Assembly: GCF_041504345.1 (NCBI RefSeq)
Contig: NZ_CP167894.1
Span: 1,240,001 to 1,304,000 of the forward strand
DNA length: 64,000 bases
Origin: Vibrio sp. BS-M-Sm-2
GTDB taxonomy: Bacteria; Pseudomonadota; Gammaproteobacteria; Enterobacterales; Vibrionaceae
Reading direction: 5' to 3'
Position numbers and translations under genes: made by a program
Shown: positions 18,590-33,713 of the stretch, piece by piece
Layout of the letters: every line of letters begins with the position of its first letter
Numbering within the stretch: the first letter of the stretch is position 1
The notes under the pieces: generated by a model
What the model saw: only the letters and a program-made list of their open reading frames with translations
Database searches by the model: none
What the model was told of the DNA's origin: nothing

Positions 18590-19279
18590 TTAAGCCTTTG
18601 TAGAAAAACGGTAGCCAGCGCCACGAACCGTTTGGATTAGCTTATCGTGACCTGCAGATTCAAGCGCTTTACGCAGGCGTCGAATATGTACATCAACCGT
18701 GCGGTCTTCAACGTAAACGTTAGTACCCCAAACGTTGTTAAGCAGCTGCTCTCGACTGTATACACGCTCTTGGTGCGTCATAAAGAAATGCAGCATTTTG
18801 AATTCTGTTGGCCCCATATCAACTGGACCTTCGCTTGCGGTAACGCGGTGTGATACTGGGTCTAATTTAAGACCTTGAACATCAATCACATCTTCCAATG
18901 CCGTTGGTGTTACACGGCGGATAACCGCTTTCAGACGAGCGACGAGCTCTTTGGGTGAAAATGGTTTGGTAATGTAGTCATCAGCACCCACTTCTAAACC
19001 ACGAACCTTATCTTCCTCTTCGCCACGAGCCGTCAGCATCACCACTGGGATGTTGCGAGTTAACTCTTCACGCTTCATGTGCTTGATAAAGTTTATCCCG
19101 CTACCACCAGGTAGCATCCAATCTAGTAATACTAGATCTGGGAAAGGTTCACATAGCTTGTTTACCGCTGCATCGTAATCTTCAGCCTCTACTGCTTGGT
19201 AGCCTTTTTGTTCAAGCACGAAACACAGCATCTCACGAATAGGTGCTTCATCTTCAACAACCAGAATCCTTCTCGACAT
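18590..19279 (-). CDS. phoB: PhoB, phosphate response regulator
   Basis: 229 residues from the ATG at 19279, the same length as E. coli PhoB; an upstream in-frame start at 19306 would add nine unlikely residues. The receiver domain has the acidic pocket (V-V-E-D-E) and phosphoacceptor Asp53 in V-L-L-D-W-M-L-P. The C-terminal OmpR/PhoB winged helix has the recognition-helix stretch [12 protein letters not shown]. It binds Pho boxes to turn on phosphate-scavenging genes. It heads the phoB-phoR-pstS unit and probably activates itself through the upstream Pho box. Confidence 0.97.
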   Translation of the reverse strand: MSRRILVVEDEAPIREMLCFVLEQKGYQAVEAEDYDAAVNKLCEPFPDLVLLDWMLPGGSGINFIKHMKREELTRNIPVVMLTARGEEEDKVRGLEVGADDYITKPFSPKELVARLKAVIRRVTPTALEDVIDVQGLKLDPVSHRVTASEGPVDMGPTEFKMLHFFMTHQERVYSREQLLNNVWGTNVYVEDRTVDVHIRRLRKALESAGHDKLIQTVRGAGYRFSTKA

Positions 19280-19314
19280 AATTGAATAGCCTTTGTATTT
19301 AATCAACGCATTGC

Positions 19315-19348
19315 ATTATCTGAGTTAATTATGACACTTTTGTGACCT
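19315..19348 (-). promoter_or_regulatory. PhoB-dependent promoter of phoB
   Basis: On the minus strand, AGGTCAC-AAAA-GTGTCAT (19348 down to 19331) gives two PhoB 7-mers with the canonical 4-bp gap. Ten bases downstream is a GATAAT -10 (19320-19315) with no good -35, as expected of a class II PhoB promoter. It points to autoregulation. Confidence 0.8.
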
Positions 19349-19472
19349 TTGAAAACAAATTTTCATATAACTGTCTCAAACATTTCACTTTATAACTTTT
19401 GATACAGAGCTAAGGACAAATCGAATTAGATCTCATATCATGAAGCACTTCTAAAAAGGTATGAGAAAAATT

Positions 19473-20387
19473 ATGTGGTTTAAAAATTGCCTAGTCTATC
19501 GCTTCAACCGTGATATTGATTTCAACGCAGATCAGCTAGAGAAACAACTTGAAGAATTCCGTTTTACTCCTTGTGGTAGCCAAGACAAACAGAAATTTGG
19601 TTGGGTACACGCAATGGGTCGACATGGCGATATGATGACGCACGTATCAGAAAACCGCATTCTAATCTGTGCAAAGAAAGAAGAGAAAATGCTACCGGCT
19701 TCTGTGATCAAAGAATCATTGAACGCAAAAGTAGAAACGCTTGAGGCAGAGTCTGGCACACCTCTGAAAAAGAAAGAGAAAGACAGCCTAAAAGAAGACA
19801 TCATCATTGATCTACTTCCTCGCGCATTCAGCCGCAGCAACTTCACTTACGCGCTGATCATGCCAAAAGAAGGCTTTATCGTAGTTGATGCGAGCAGCTA
19901 TAAAAAAGCAGAAGATGTATTGGCATTGCTACGTAAGACAATGGGCAGCCTACCGGTTGTTCCTGCGATTCCAGAGCAAGCGATTGAAACAACGTTAACT
20001 GAATGGGTTAAGTCAGGCGATACGCCTCAAGGTATCACTATGCTTGATGAAGCAGAGCTAAAGTCTATCCAAGAAGACGGCGGTATTGTTCGAGTTAAGA
20101 AACAAGAACTAGAAGCGGATGAAATTAAGAACCACATCGAAGCCAATAAGATGGTGACGAAACTTCTTATCAACTGGCAAGACCGTATTGAATTCATTCT
20201 TGCAGAAGATGGCAGTATCAAACGCCTAAAATTCAGTGATGAACTAAAAGACGAAAACGACGATATTCCTCGTGAGGACCAAGCTGCACGCTTTGATGCA
20301 GATTTCTCATTGCTATGTGGTGAGTTCAGCGTGTTCCTTCCGAACCTGTTCGAATCACTAGGTGGCTTAACTCAACCAAACGCTTAA
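19473..20387 (+). CDS. rdgC: RdgC, DNA-binding recombination-associated protein
   Basis: 304 residues from the ATG at 19473 ([10 protein letters not shown]), preceded by AAGGT 12 bases upstream. The in-frame ATG at 19461 touches that ribosome-binding site and is rejected. RdgC forms a ring around duplex DNA and restrains RecA. The N-terminal W-F-K-N and the conserved F-T-P-C-G and G-W-V-H blocks identify it; E. coli RdgC is 303 residues. It is divergent from phoB and followed by its own terminator. Confidence 0.95.
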   Translation: MWFKNCLVYRFNRDIDFNADQLEKQLEEFRFTPCGSQDKQKFGWVHAMGRHGDMMTHVSENRILICAKKEEKMLPASVIKESLNAKVETLEAESGTPLKKKEKDSLKEDIIIDLLPRAFSRSNFTYALIMPKEGFIVVDASSYKKAEDVLALLRKTMGSLPVVPAIPEQAIETTLTEWVKSGDTPQGITMLDEAELKSIQEDGGIVRVKKQELEADEIKNHIEANKMVTKLLINWQDRIEFILAEDGSIKRLKFSDELKDENDDIPREDQAARFDADFSLLCGEFSVFLPNLFESLGGLTQPNA

Positions 20388-20398
20388 TAAGTAACTTC

Positions 20399-20431
20399 AA
20401 AGCTCAGGTGCACCGTGCCTGAGCTTATTTT
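20399..20431 (+). terminator. rdgC terminator
   Basis: A 9-bp stem AAGCTCAGG/CCTGAGCTT (20400-20408 with 20418-20426) is followed by ATTTTCC, 12 bases after the rdgC stop. Confidence 0.75.
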
Positions 20432-20591
20432 CCCTACATTTCCCGCTGTATATTTATCCCTTCACTCTCTTCTTAATATCATTGCTATCTTTAGGGCTAT
20501 CAACCAAACTCATTTTAGCGTAAAATTTTCGCCCCTTTGATATCACTTGGTGGTATCAACCTGACTTGAGATCAGATTAGAGAACGAAGCA

Positions 20592-22282
<1,691 letters not shown>

Positions 22283-22288
22283 AAGAAG

Positions 22289-22325
22289 AAAGGTTCAACT
22301 TAACCATAAGTTGAACCTTTTTTTT
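22289..22325. terminator. Terminator after trhP-yfhL
   Basis: A perfect 14-bp stem (22289-22302 with 22307-22320) with loop ACCA and a T8 run on the plus strand. It is convergent with the hypothetical gene whose stop is at 22324, which it may also terminate. Confidence 0.92.
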
Positions 22326-22632
22326 AACCTGATTTTTCGATTGGGTAAATATTGCAGAAGAGCTCTTTTTCAAATTGGTACTCGAGTCTCTCTCGCCAGT
22401 TTATCGACTGAGATACAGGAACAAGATAAAAGTTTTCCCTGCTGGTATCTGTCACAAATGCCATTCCATACTGCATCAATTCATAGTGCACATCATTTAC
22501 GAAGCTAGGGTCTAAACGTTGTCTGCCCGTCAATTGAGTGATGTCATCCCTCGAAATAGAAATACCCGAACTTTCAGCGTTGAACCTATGTCTTAACCAT
22601 CCTGAAAATTCCTTTGCACAAATCATAGTCAT
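22324..22632 (-). CDS. Small conserved-looking protein of unknown function
   Basis: A 102-residue soluble protein I do not recognise. The ATG at 22632 has AAGGA seven bases upstream, good evidence that it is translated; a second in-frame ATG follows two codons later. The sequence has a helical N-terminus (A-K-E-F-S-G-W-L-R-H-R-F) and a mid-section resembling a small winged-helix (I-S-R-D-D-I-T-Q-L-T-G then V-H-Y-E-L-M-Q-Y-G-M-A-F-V), ending in a Trp/Arg-rich tail. No membrane segment or signal peptide. The winged-helix reading is a guess from pattern only. It stands alone, 160 bp downstream of mepA on the same strand. Confidence 0.65.
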   Translation of the reverse strand: MTMICAKEFSGWLRHRFNAESSGISISRDDITQLTGRQRLDPSFVNDVHYELMQYGMAFVTDTSRENFYLVPVSQSINWRERLEYQFEKELFCNIYPIEKSG

Positions 22633-22906
22633 AGTCTTATCCTTGAATTATCTATCTACGGGTATCAGACTCTGATTTTACATACTGCATATAAGCCGCA
22701 TCTTTCACCCCAAAAACACTCCACCCTTGACCAAGCCGTGTCAAATTCGTCATCGCCCTTGCTGATAGCGTTATTAGTTTTATTAATATCAAACGATGTT
22801 CTTAATCTCGTGTTTATAAACACTAGACAAAAGTGTGATATTTCTCCAGTTTTAGAGTCGAGAAAACCAGTGGCTGTACCACTGTAAAAAGCCTCGATTA
22901 ACAGGA

Positions 22907-23746
22907 TTACTTATTCGATATCAAGGCCAAACACTGACTTGGCATCACTTTAACTTTTTTCTTTTTCTTATTTTTCGCTACTTTTGGGGGAGGTGGAACT
23001 GGAATGGTCTTTGGAGCCCAACTGGCAAGTTCATCTCCACAGCCATCACCTTGAGGAGGGTTTACTTGAGCTATACAATTTGAACTGCCTTCAGGACACT
23101 TTAAACGAACGTGAAAATGTGAATGATGCCCCCACCAAGGCCTTATTTTGCCTAACCAAGCTCTATCATTAGCGTCAGAGCTTTCTTGTTCACAAAGGGT
23201 TTGCTTAATCACTGGATGAACAAAAATACGTACCACTTTTTCATCTTTCGCGGCATAGCGAATGACTTGGAAGTGATCATCAGTCCAATTCGATTTACGC
23301 AATTTGTAGTTGGTGAGATCGACAACGCTGATTGGCTTAGGAACAGCGAGTTCATTTTCGGACAGCCTCTTATCGGTGAGCCTTAACCATATATCAATAT
23401 CCAAGCCAGTCTGGTGGCTTGAATGACCAGACGAAAAGCGCCCTCCTCGAGGTAGAGAAATATCACCAACCAATAAATTAGTGTTGAGCTGTTCGCTCGC
23501 GGTCACACCTAGCCTTTCAATAAACTGAATGGCCTCTGTATGTCCATAGTAGCGCTCTCTCTGAGGACGAATCACTTGGTAACCTTGACCGTCAATTGGC
23601 AAAGCCTGCGCACCGTCTAGACAGCCATTAGCGTAACTACCGATAGATGAGGTTGAATTTCTTGTCGGGCTCTTTTCTTTTTCCCATGGGGTTGCCGATA
23701 CGTAAAACGAACAAAAGATAAGAGCTGATGTACAAAATAACCTCAT
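22907..23746 (-). CDS. mepA: Penicillin-insensitive murein endopeptidase
   Basis: 279 residues with a signal peptide (about 1-18, ending V-S-A), so periplasmic. MepA is a zinc (LAS-type) endopeptidase that cuts D-Ala-meso-DAP cross-links in peptidoglycan. Zinc and active-site motifs are seen: S-G-H-S-S-H-Q-T-G-L-D-I-D-I-W in the first half and W-W-G-H-H-S-H-F-H-V-R-L in the second. Pairs of cysteines match the family's disulfides. The C-terminus has a basic K-N-K-K-K-K-K tail, longer than usual. No close operon partner. Confidence 0.93.
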   Translation of the reverse strand: MRLFCTSALIFCSFYVSATPWEKEKSPTRNSTSSIGSYANGCLDGAQALPIDGQGYQVIRPQRERYYGHTEAIQFIERLGVTASEQLNTNLLVGDISLPRGGRFSSGHSSHQTGLDIDIWLRLTDKRLSENELAVPKPISVVDLTNYKLRKSNWTDDHFQVIRYAAKDEKVVRIFVHPVIKQTLCEQESSDANDRAWLGKIRPWWGHHSHFHVRLKCPEGSSNCIAQVNPPQGDGCGDELASWAPKTIPVPPPPKVAKNKKKKKVKVMPSQCLALISNK

Positions 23747-23880
23747 AACAATTCCAAATAAATGATCTCTATTTTCATACTAGTCGTCATTAGGAAATAG
23801 GTGCATATCGAGGATGATATTTTGAAGATAAAGAGGGATTTTCATTTGGAGAGAGGGTAATGTTCAAATCATAGAAAGCA

Positions 23881-23994
23881 AAAGGCTCGAGCATTTCTGC
23901 CGGGGCGCGCAAGTCTAGAGCCTTAAATATAGCAGGGGAGACTGAGCCGGCACTCCGGAGATTCGACCGGGCTGGCGATCCAGCTCCCAACATT
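23881..23994 (-). pseudogene. Degenerate tRNA-Trp 3' end plus terminator (copy 3)
   Basis: Read on the minus strand, this resembles the 3' half of the intact tRNA-Trp and its terminator but carries three short GC-rich additions of about 12-17 bases: in the T-arm 5' side (CTGGATCGCCAGCCCGG), after TCGAATCTC (CGGAGTGCCGGCTCAGT), and inside the terminator stem (ACTTGCGCGCCCCGG). The 5' half of the tRNA is missing. It cannot give a functional tRNA. Confidence 0.65.
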
Positions 23995-24014
23995 GCTTAG
24001 TAGAAGCAACAAAT

Positions 24015-24046
24015 GCAAAAAAGCCTCAGCATTTCTGCTGAGGCTT
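24015..24046 (-). terminator. Terminator after tRNA-Trp pseudogene (copy 2)
   Basis: A perfect 11-bp stem AAGCCTCAGCA/TGCTGAGGCTT (24021-24046) with a GAAA loop and T6 on the minus strand. It has the same architecture as the terminator after the intact tRNA-Trp, with several stem bases changed in compensated pairs. Confidence 0.85.
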
Positions 24047-24052
24047 CGTATA

Positions 24053-24133
24053 TGGCAGGGGTGGAGAGATTCGAACTCCCAACACGCGCTGTTTTGGTAA
24101 GTCGGGGAATCCGCTGCTTTGCTAATTGCGTAT
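24053..24133 (-). pseudogene. tRNA-Trp pseudogene (copy 2)
   Basis: The T arm, 3' acceptor strand and CCA are identical to the intact tRNA-Trp downstream of 5S. The anticodon loop is broken: after GGATTCC, the bases AAATC are replaced by 17 others (CCGACTTACCAAAACAG). The 5' acceptor strand and D arm are eroded. It is a duplicated, dead copy. Confidence 0.8.
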
Positions 24134-24146
24134 ATTAGATTCAGAA

Positions 24147-24180
24147 AGCAAAAAGGCTCTAGCATTTCTGCTAGAGCCTT
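24147..24180 (-). terminator. Terminator of the rRNA operon after tRNA-Trp
   Basis: A perfect 12-bp stem AAGGCTCTAGCA/TGCTAGAGCCTT (24153-24180) with a GAAA tetraloop and a T5 tract on the minus strand, 5 bases after the CCA of tRNA-Trp. Confidence 0.92.
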
Positions 24181-24185
24181 AAATA

Positions 24186-24262
<77 letters not shown>

Positions 24263-24297
24263 ATTTTCAGTTTTAAAGAGCTGAAACTCTGAATAAG

Positions 24298-24374
24298 TGG
24301 CGGAGTGGACGGGACTCGAACCCGCGACCCCCGGCGTGACAGGCCGGTATTCTAACCAACTGAACTACCACTCC
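24298..24374 (-). tRNA. tRNA-Asp (GTC)
   Basis: A 77-base tRNA with encoded CCA. Acceptor GGAGTGG/CCACTCC and an anticodon loop with GTC. It is nearly identical to E. coli tRNA-Asp through the T arm. It is located between 5S rRNA and tRNA-Trp, as in other Vibrio rRNA operons. Confidence 0.96.
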
Positions 24375-24423
24375 GCAGTGGACTACTTGTCGTCGCTGAC
24401 AAGTCGTTCATAACACTTTTGTC

Positions 24424-24442
24424 TTCACTTTTGAAAAGTGAA
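24424..24442 (-). other. Processing hairpin between 5S rRNA and tRNA-Asp
   Basis: An inverted repeat TTCACTTTT-G-AAAAGTGAA. A similar perfect palindrome (24588-24609) lies between 23S and 5S, and related words recur beyond the 23S 5' end. They are probably RNase processing structures. Confidence 0.4.
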
Positions 24443-24452
24443 AATAAATTTG

Positions 24453-24572
24453 GAGCCTGGCGATGTCCTACTCTCACATGGGGAAGCCCCACACTACCAT
24501 CGGCGCTATTGTGTTTCACTTCTGAGTTCGGCATGGAATCAGGTGGGTCCACAATGCTATGGTCGCCAAGCA
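24453..24572 (-). rRNA. rrf: 5S ribosomal RNA
   Basis: About 120 bases. On the minus strand it begins TGCTTGGCGACCATAGC and ends GCCAGGC. It contains the conserved CCGAACTCAGAAGTGAAA block. It is 129 bases downstream of 23S. Ends are placed by alignment with E. coli 5S and may be off by one or two. Confidence 0.96.
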
Positions 24573-24587
24573 AATTTTGCTTTTACT

Positions 24588-24609
24588 TTCAGCTTTTTAA
24601 AAAGCTGAA
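24588..24609 (-). other. Perfect palindrome in the 23S-5S spacer
   Basis: A 22-bp perfect inverted repeat (TTCAGCTTTTT and its complement). It is likely an rRNA processing hairpin. The rest of the 129-bp spacer shows nothing else. Confidence 0.45.
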
Positions 24610-24701
24610 GGCAAAATAATCTGGAAAGCTTATCTAAAAGTTATTCTCTTCAAACTCATTCAAGGTCTGTCTTTGAGTCCACAAAACCCCTTGGGTGTTG
24701 T

Positions 24702-27595
<2,894 letters not shown>

Positions 27596-27875
27596 ATACA
27601 ACCCGAAAGGGTTTCTATTTGCTTTCACTTTAAAAAGTGAAGACAAATAAGCGTATGGCAACTAACCAAGGTTTTTGGTTGTCATCAAGAAGGGTTAATT
27701 CTCGATGACTGTTTGCCGGACTCAATTGTGAATCAATGTAGACATTGATTCGAATACAAGACACTTGAATGTGTTTGTTGTGTTTATACCGTTCTTATTA
27801 AATAAGAGCAGATAAACATTGAGAACTTTTAAATTTGATTGAATTACTCGTAAGTAATCAATCAGTCAGCTTTCC

Positions 27876-27890
27876 AAATTGTTAAAGAGC
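27876..27890 (-). promoter_or_regulatory. Spacer boxA antitermination site
   Basis: The minus strand reads GCTCTTTAACAATTT, the rRNA boxA motif bound by NusB-S10, located between tRNA-Ala and 23S. The same word occurs in the leader before 16S. Confidence 0.85.
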
Positions 27891-27952
27891 TAGATTTTTC
27901 TAATTAAAGAAATAACCATTTTTAAAGATTCTTAAGGAAGAACACTTAAAGA

Positions 27953-28028
27953 TGGTGGAGCTATGCGGGATCGAACCGCAGACCTCCTCGCTGCCAGCGA
28001 GGCGCTCTCCCAGCTGAGCTATAGCCCC
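27953..28028 (-). tRNA. tRNA-Ala (GGC)
   Basis: A 76-base tRNA with encoded CCA. The anticodon stem CTCGC/GCGAG holds a loop with GGC. The G3-U70 identity pair of alanine tRNAs is present (acceptor GGGGCTA against TAGCTCC). It sits alone in the 16S-23S spacer. Confidence 0.95.
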
Positions 28029-28104
28029 ATCTGGAAAAGTATTTCCTACTCTTAACTTATTAAACCATCAATCTGTGTGGACACTTATCGTGAATATCTT
28101 CGTA

Positions 28105-29659
<1,555 letters not shown>

Positions 29660-29915
29660 AAGATTTTGTGACTCAACGAATACTGACTTCAAAACTATTC
29701 TTTATAAATAAAGAGTGTAATTTTAAAGCTATTACCATTCCAACAGAATGGTAATGAATTGACTGTGCCGAATAATTTCTTTCTACAAGAGAAAGTAGTT
29801 AAACGTATTGGTCACTCAGTTCATTGAAATCAAGTTTGTTACCGAAGTAACTGTTACTACCTAAGTAATAACGTTTTGATATTCATCAACGAGTGCCCAC
29901 ACAGATTGATAGGTT

Positions 29916-29931
29916 TAAATTGTTAAAGAGC
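29916..29931 (-). promoter_or_regulatory. Leader boxA antitermination site
   Basis: The minus strand reads GCTCTTTAACAATTTA, identical to the E. coli rrn boxA core, about 50 bases downstream of P2. Confidence 0.9.
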
Positions 29932-29982
29932 TTTACTTGTTGAGCGTTCCTTTTAGTAAGGAGCCTCTCGAAGTGGACGGCC

Positions 29983-30010
29983 ATTCTAGCGAATTGGGTT
30001 TCAGTGTCAA
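29983..30010 (-). promoter_or_regulatory. rRNA promoter P2
   Basis: On the minus strand a perfect TTGACA -35 (30010-30005), a 16-bp spacer and a TAGAAT -10 (29988-29983), followed by a GC-rich discriminator (GGCCGTCC) typical of growth-rate-controlled rRNA promoters. Confidence 0.88.
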
Positions 30011-30107
30011 ACACTTTTTCCAGCTAATTTTTCAAAGCATCTTAAATGCTTATCACCGTCTTGTTACTCAGTTCAAACCGCTTGGTTATCCTTGGCAACG
30101 GAGGCGC

Positions 30108-30135
30108 ATTATAGAGAAAATAATCCTTTGCACAA
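30108..30135 (-). promoter_or_regulatory. rRNA promoter P1
   Basis: On the minus strand TTGTGC (30135-30130), a 16-bp spacer, a perfect TATAAT (30113-30108) and a GCGCC discriminator. The upstream A/T-rich stretch, with a run of nine T on the minus strand, could act as an UP element. Confidence 0.88.
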
Positions 30136-30197
30136 GACCGAAAACAAAAAAAAACCGCCACCGGCGACCGTTCGAACACTATTCACACAAAGCGCTC

Positions 30198-30240
30198 AAA
30201 ATAGGTACGATTAAGCCTCAATTTCGGCCAATCGTACCTA
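30198..30240 (-). terminator. clpB terminator
   Basis: An 11-bp stem TAGGTACGATT/AATCGTACCTA (30202-30212 with 30230-30240), extended by an inner GCC/GGC, followed by T4 on the minus strand. It ends about 60 bp before the rRNA P1 -35. Confidence 0.85.
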
Positions 30241-30255
30241 CCGTTCTTGCTTTAA

Positions 30256-32829
30256 CTATTGGTGAGCAATAATGCGATCGTTGTTTACTAATAGCTGTAC
30301 TTTCTTATCTGGATTAATTTTTCCTGCCAATATCGCTTTCGCTAACGGGTTCTCAACACTTTGTTGAATAGCTCTTTTCAAAGGTCGCGCGCCATATACA
30401 GGATCAAAACCAACTTGAGAAATCAACTTCAGTGCTTTATCCGAGACTTCAAGCTCATAACCATTGTCTTCCATTCTCTTCTTAAGGTGATCAAGCTGAA
30501 TAGAGGCTATCGATTGAATGTGCTCTTGACCTAATGGGTGGAATACAACGCTTTCATCAACTCGGTTCAGAAACTCAGGACGGAAATGCTTACCTACCAC
30601 TTCCATCACCTCATTCTTTATTCCTTGGTAATCGAGAGTCTTGAAGTTCTCTTGAATTCTCGATGAGCCAAGGTTAGATGTCATGATCACAACTGTATTT
30701 CTAAAATCGACCGTACGACCTTGTCCATCAGTTAAGCGCCCATCATCAAGAACCTGCAATAATATATTGAAAACATCAGGATGCGCTTTCTCTACTTCAT
30801 CTAACAAAATCACAGAGTAAGGCTTGCGACGTACCGCTTCTGTTAAGTAGCCACCTTCTTCATATCCAACGTAACCCGGAGGAGCACCAACCAAACGAGC
30901 AACAGAGTGTTTCTCCATAAACTCAGACATATCGATTCGCACCATCGCATCATCACTATCAAACATGAAGTTCGCGAGTGTTTTACACAGCTCGGTTTTA
31001 CCAACGCCAGTTGGGCCAAGGAATAAGAAAGAGCCAATCGGCTTATTCGGATCAGATAAACCAGCACGGCTACGACGAATCGCATTCGATACCACTTCTA
31101 CTGCTTCCGCTTGGCCAATAACTCGCTTATGTAGAACACCTTCCATTTTAAGGAGCTTCTCTCTCTCAGCCTCTAACATTTTAGAAACAGGGATGCCAGT
31201 TTGCTTCGATAGCACGTCTGCAATTTCTGCGTCGGTGACCTTATTACGCAACAGCGTCATTTCTTGCATTTCAGCTTGAGTCGCAAGATCTAACTGCTTC
31301 TCTAACTCCGGGATTCGACCGTATTGCAATTCAGACATTCGATTAAGATCACCAGCACGTCTCGCAAAATCCATATCCATTCGAGCTTGCTCTAGCTCTG
31401 ATTTAATATGTTGCGTGCCAGAAAGCGCGGCCTTCTCTGCATTCCACACTTCTTCAAGCTCTGCAAAATCGCGTTCTTTGTCAGAAAGCTCTTCTTGTAA
31501 TGTTCGAAGACGCTTTTCACTGGCTTCGTCATTTTCATTAGTAAGAGCTTGCTGCTCGATCTTCAATTGAATGATCTTTCGTTCGAGCTTATCTAGAGAC
31601 TCAGGTTTCGAGTCGATCTGCATACGAATACTCGAAGCCGCCTCATCAATCAGATCAATCGCCTTATCTGGCAGTTGACGATCAGAAACGTATCGGTGAG
31701 ATAACGTTGCTGCCGCAACAATCGCTGGGTCGGTAATTTCTACGTGATGATGAAGTTCATAGCGCTCTTTCAAACCACGGAGAATCGCAACCGTGTCTTC
31801 CACGGTTGGCTCATCGACGATCACTTTTTGGAATCGACGCTCTAGCGCAGGATCTTTCTCTATATACTGGCGATATTCATCGAGCGTTGTTGCGCCTACA
31901 CAATGAAGTTCACCACGAGCCAATGCTGGTTTCAGCATATTCCCGGCATCCATAGAGCCTTCGCCTTTGCCCGCACCGACCATGGTGTGAATTTCATCGA
32001 TGAAGAGAATAATATTGCCCTCTTCTTTCGATAATTCGTTAAGAACCGATTTTAAACGTTCTTCAAATTCACCACGATATTTAGCACCGGCAATCAAAGA
32101 GCCCATATCTAATGAAAGTACACGTCGGCCTCTCAAACCTTCAGGTACTTCATTATTGATAATACGCTGCGCTAAACCTTCGACAATTGCTGTTTTACCG
32201 ACACCTGGTTCACCAATAATGACAGGGTTGTTCTTAGTACGGCGTTGAAGTACTTGGATAGTGCGACGGATTTCGTCGTCTCGGCCAATTACCGGATCTA
32301 GCTTGCCTTGCTCTGCTCTTTCGGTCAGATCAATAGTGAACTTCTCTAGTGCTTGACGTCTGTCTTCCGCATTCGGGTCATCGACCTTCTGGCCACCGCG
32401 AACTTGTTCAATAGCTTGAGATAATTTTTGCTCGGTAAGACCTAGCTCTTTAAGTAGACTTCCTAAAGGGCCTTTATCTTCAATTGCGGCAAGTAGGAAT
32501 ACTTCTGAAGAGATGTAACTGTCTTGACGCTTTTGCGCGACCTTATCACATAGGTTGAACAGCGTTCCCATGGCATTCGATAATTGAACGTCACCACCGA
32601 TGCCACTTACTTTAGGGACTCGGTCTAATATTTCGCTCAATTTAGAGCGCAATTGAACCACATCAATATTCAGCATGGTGAGCAATGGACGAATTGCACT
32701 ACCATCTTGATTAAGCAAAGACACCATTAGGTGCACAGGTTCTATATATTGGTGATCACGACCTAATGCGAGCGACTGAGCATCAGATATCGCAATTTGG
32801 AATTTACTAGTGAATCGATCGAGACGCAT
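30256..32829 (-). CDS. clpB: ClpB disaggregase
   Basis: An 857-residue Hsp100 chaperone that works with DnaK to resolve aggregates. Order: N-terminal Clp domain (1-145), AAA1 with G-E-P-G-V-G-K-T-A and F-I-D-E-I-H, a long middle coiled coil (about 410-525) unique to ClpB, and AAA2 with G-P-T-G-V-G-K-T-E and L-L-D-E-V-E-K-A-H. Length equals E. coli ClpB. An internal GTG/ATG start for a shorter isoform is common in the family but was not resolved here. A sigma-32 promoter lies upstream and a terminator downstream. Confidence 0.98.
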   Translation of the reverse strand: MRLDRFTSKFQIAISDAQSLALGRDHQYIEPVHLMVSLLNQDGSAIRPLLTMLNIDVVQLRSKLSEILDRVPKVSGIGGDVQLSNAMGTLFNLCDKVAQKRQDSYISSEVFLLAAIEDKGPLGSLLKELGLTEQKLSQAIEQVRGGQKVDDPNAEDRRQALEKFTIDLTERAEQGKLDPVIGRDDEIRRTIQVLQRRTKNNPVIIGEPGVGKTAIVEGLAQRIINNEVPEGLRGRRVLSLDMGSLIAGAKYRGEFEERLKSVLNELSKEEGNIILFIDEIHTMVGAGKGEGSMDAGNMLKPALARGELHCVGATTLDEYRQYIEKDPALERRFQKVIVDEPTVEDTVAILRGLKERYELHHHVEITDPAIVAAATLSHRYVSDRQLPDKAIDLIDEAASSIRMQIDSKPESLDKLERKIIQLKIEQQALTNENDEASEKRLRTLQEELSDKERDFAELEEVWNAEKAALSGTQHIKSELEQARMDMDFARRAGDLNRMSELQYGRIPELEKQLDLATQAEMQEMTLLRNKVTDAEIADVLSKQTGIPVSKMLEAEREKLLKMEGVLHKRVIGQAEAVEVVSNAIRRSRAGLSDPNKPIGSFLFLGPTGVGKTELCKTLANFMFDSDDAMVRIDMSEFMEKHSVARLVGAPPGYVGYEEGGYLTEAVRRKPYSVILLDEVEKAHPDVFNILLQVLDDGRLTDGQGRTVDFRNTVVIMTSNLGSSRIQENFKTLDYQGIKNEVMEVVGKHFRPEFLNRVDESVVFHPLGQEHIQSIASIQLDHLKKRMEDNGYELEVSDKALKLISQVGFDPVYGARPLKRAIQQSVENPLAKAILAGKINPDKKVQLLVNNDRIIAHQ

Positions 32830-32871
32830 GCCAACCTTCCTACTCTTAGATATGTTTATCTTATGATTAGA

Positions 32872-32900
32872 AGATGGATACGGTAACGCGGATTTTCAAG
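32872..32900 (-). promoter_or_regulatory. Heat-shock (sigma-32) promoter of clpB
   Basis: On the minus strand CTTGAAA (32900-32894), a 14-bp spacer, then ATCCATCT (32879-32872). This compares with the consensus CTTGAAA-N(12-14)-CCCCATNT. It is 43-71 bp upstream of the clpB start. Confidence 0.75.
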
Positions 32901-32971
32901 GGATAAGAATGAAGAATAGAGCTTATATAAAAATATAAATGAGCTGGATGCCTGGTTGCACTAGCTAAAGG

Positions 32972-33712
32972 TTACTCTAACCAAATAAAGGTAGCTTGGC
33001 GTCCAGTAATACCATCACGACGATAAGAATAGAACAAATCAGGATCTGCAAAGGTACAGAGATTTGAATCCGTCACTTCCGACACACCCACTTTTTCAAG
33101 TCGTTGTGTAGCAAGTTGAGACATATTCGCTAGCCATTTGCCCGGTTCAGCTTTGGCTGCAAATGCGAGCTTAGCTTGAAGGTCAAAACGAACAAAAGCT
33201 TCCAACACATCATCACCTACTTCAAAGGCTTGTTTGCCTATTGCAGGACCAAGCCAAGCAATGATCTTATTCTCTGAATCTAGGTTTGAAAACTTTGCGA
33301 CTGCATTTTCAAGAATTCCACCAGCAAGGCCACGCCAACCAGCATGAACAGCCGCAACTTGAGTGCCTTTGGTATCAGTAAGAATTACAGGTAAGCAATC
33401 AGCTGTCATCGCAGAACAGACAACACCTTTAGCCGTGGTAAATGCACCGTCAGCATCAAGAACACTCGCCATAGGTTCTAAAACCGTAATGACATCTGTT
33501 GAATGAGTTTGATTTAGCCATACCGGAGCTGCGGGCATATTAGCTTGCTGCTTAAGCCAGGTTCTATTGTTTTCAACAAGCGAAGCATCATCCCCAACAT
33601 GCGTACCTAAGTTTAATCCTTGATACGCGTCAGTAGAAAAGCCACCTACACGTGTCGACGCAAATGCCTTCACGTTGTTAGGTGCATTCCAGTTAGGGAT
33701 GATCAACGACAT
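32972..33712 (-). CDS. pgeF: PgeF (YfiH), laccase-domain peptidoglycan editing factor
   Basis: 246 residues from the ATG at 33712, one base after the rluD stop; the longer in-frame extension into rluD is not needed. It belongs to the DUF152/laccase-domain family, formerly called polyphenol oxidase. E. coli YfiH/PgeF keeps L-Ser out of peptidoglycan precursors. The zinc and catalytic residues sit in N-Q-T-H-S-T-D, T-A-D-C-L-P-V and V-H-A-G-W-R-G, all present. It is coupled to rluD, as in E. coli. Confidence 0.94.
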   Translation of the reverse strand: MSLIIPNWNAPNNVKAFASTRVGGFSTDAYQGLNLGTHVGDDASLVENNRTWLKQQANMPAAPVWLNQTHSTDVITVLEPMASVLDADGAFTTAKGVVCSAMTADCLPVILTDTKGTQVAAVHAGWRGLAGGILENAVAKFSNLDSENKIIAWLGPAIGKQAFEVGDDVLEAFVRFDLQAKLAFAAKAEPGKWLANMSQLATQRLEKVGVSEVTDSNLCTFADPDLFYSYRRDGITGRQATFIWLE

Positions 33713-33713
33713 A

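Larger units (their letters stand above)
27596..28104 (-). other. 16S-23S spacer
   Basis: About 510 bp holding a single tRNA-Ala(GGC) near the 16S side and a boxA antitermination site. It is a long spacer with one tRNA; no tRNA-Ile and no second tRNA. The remaining A/T-rich sequence presumably carries 23S processing stems. Confidence 0.85.
29660..30255 (-). other. rRNA operon leader and promoter region
   Basis: About 600 bp between clpB and 16S. In transcription order it contains the clpB terminator, promoter P1, promoter P2, boxA and a leader of about 255 bp. There is no protein-coding gene; an open frame across 29937-30272 on the other strand is chance. Confidence 0.85.

Noticed and set aside
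29937..30272. A 111-codon plus-strand frame
   Set aside because: It covers the rRNA promoters and clpB terminator on the opposite strand and has no translation signals.
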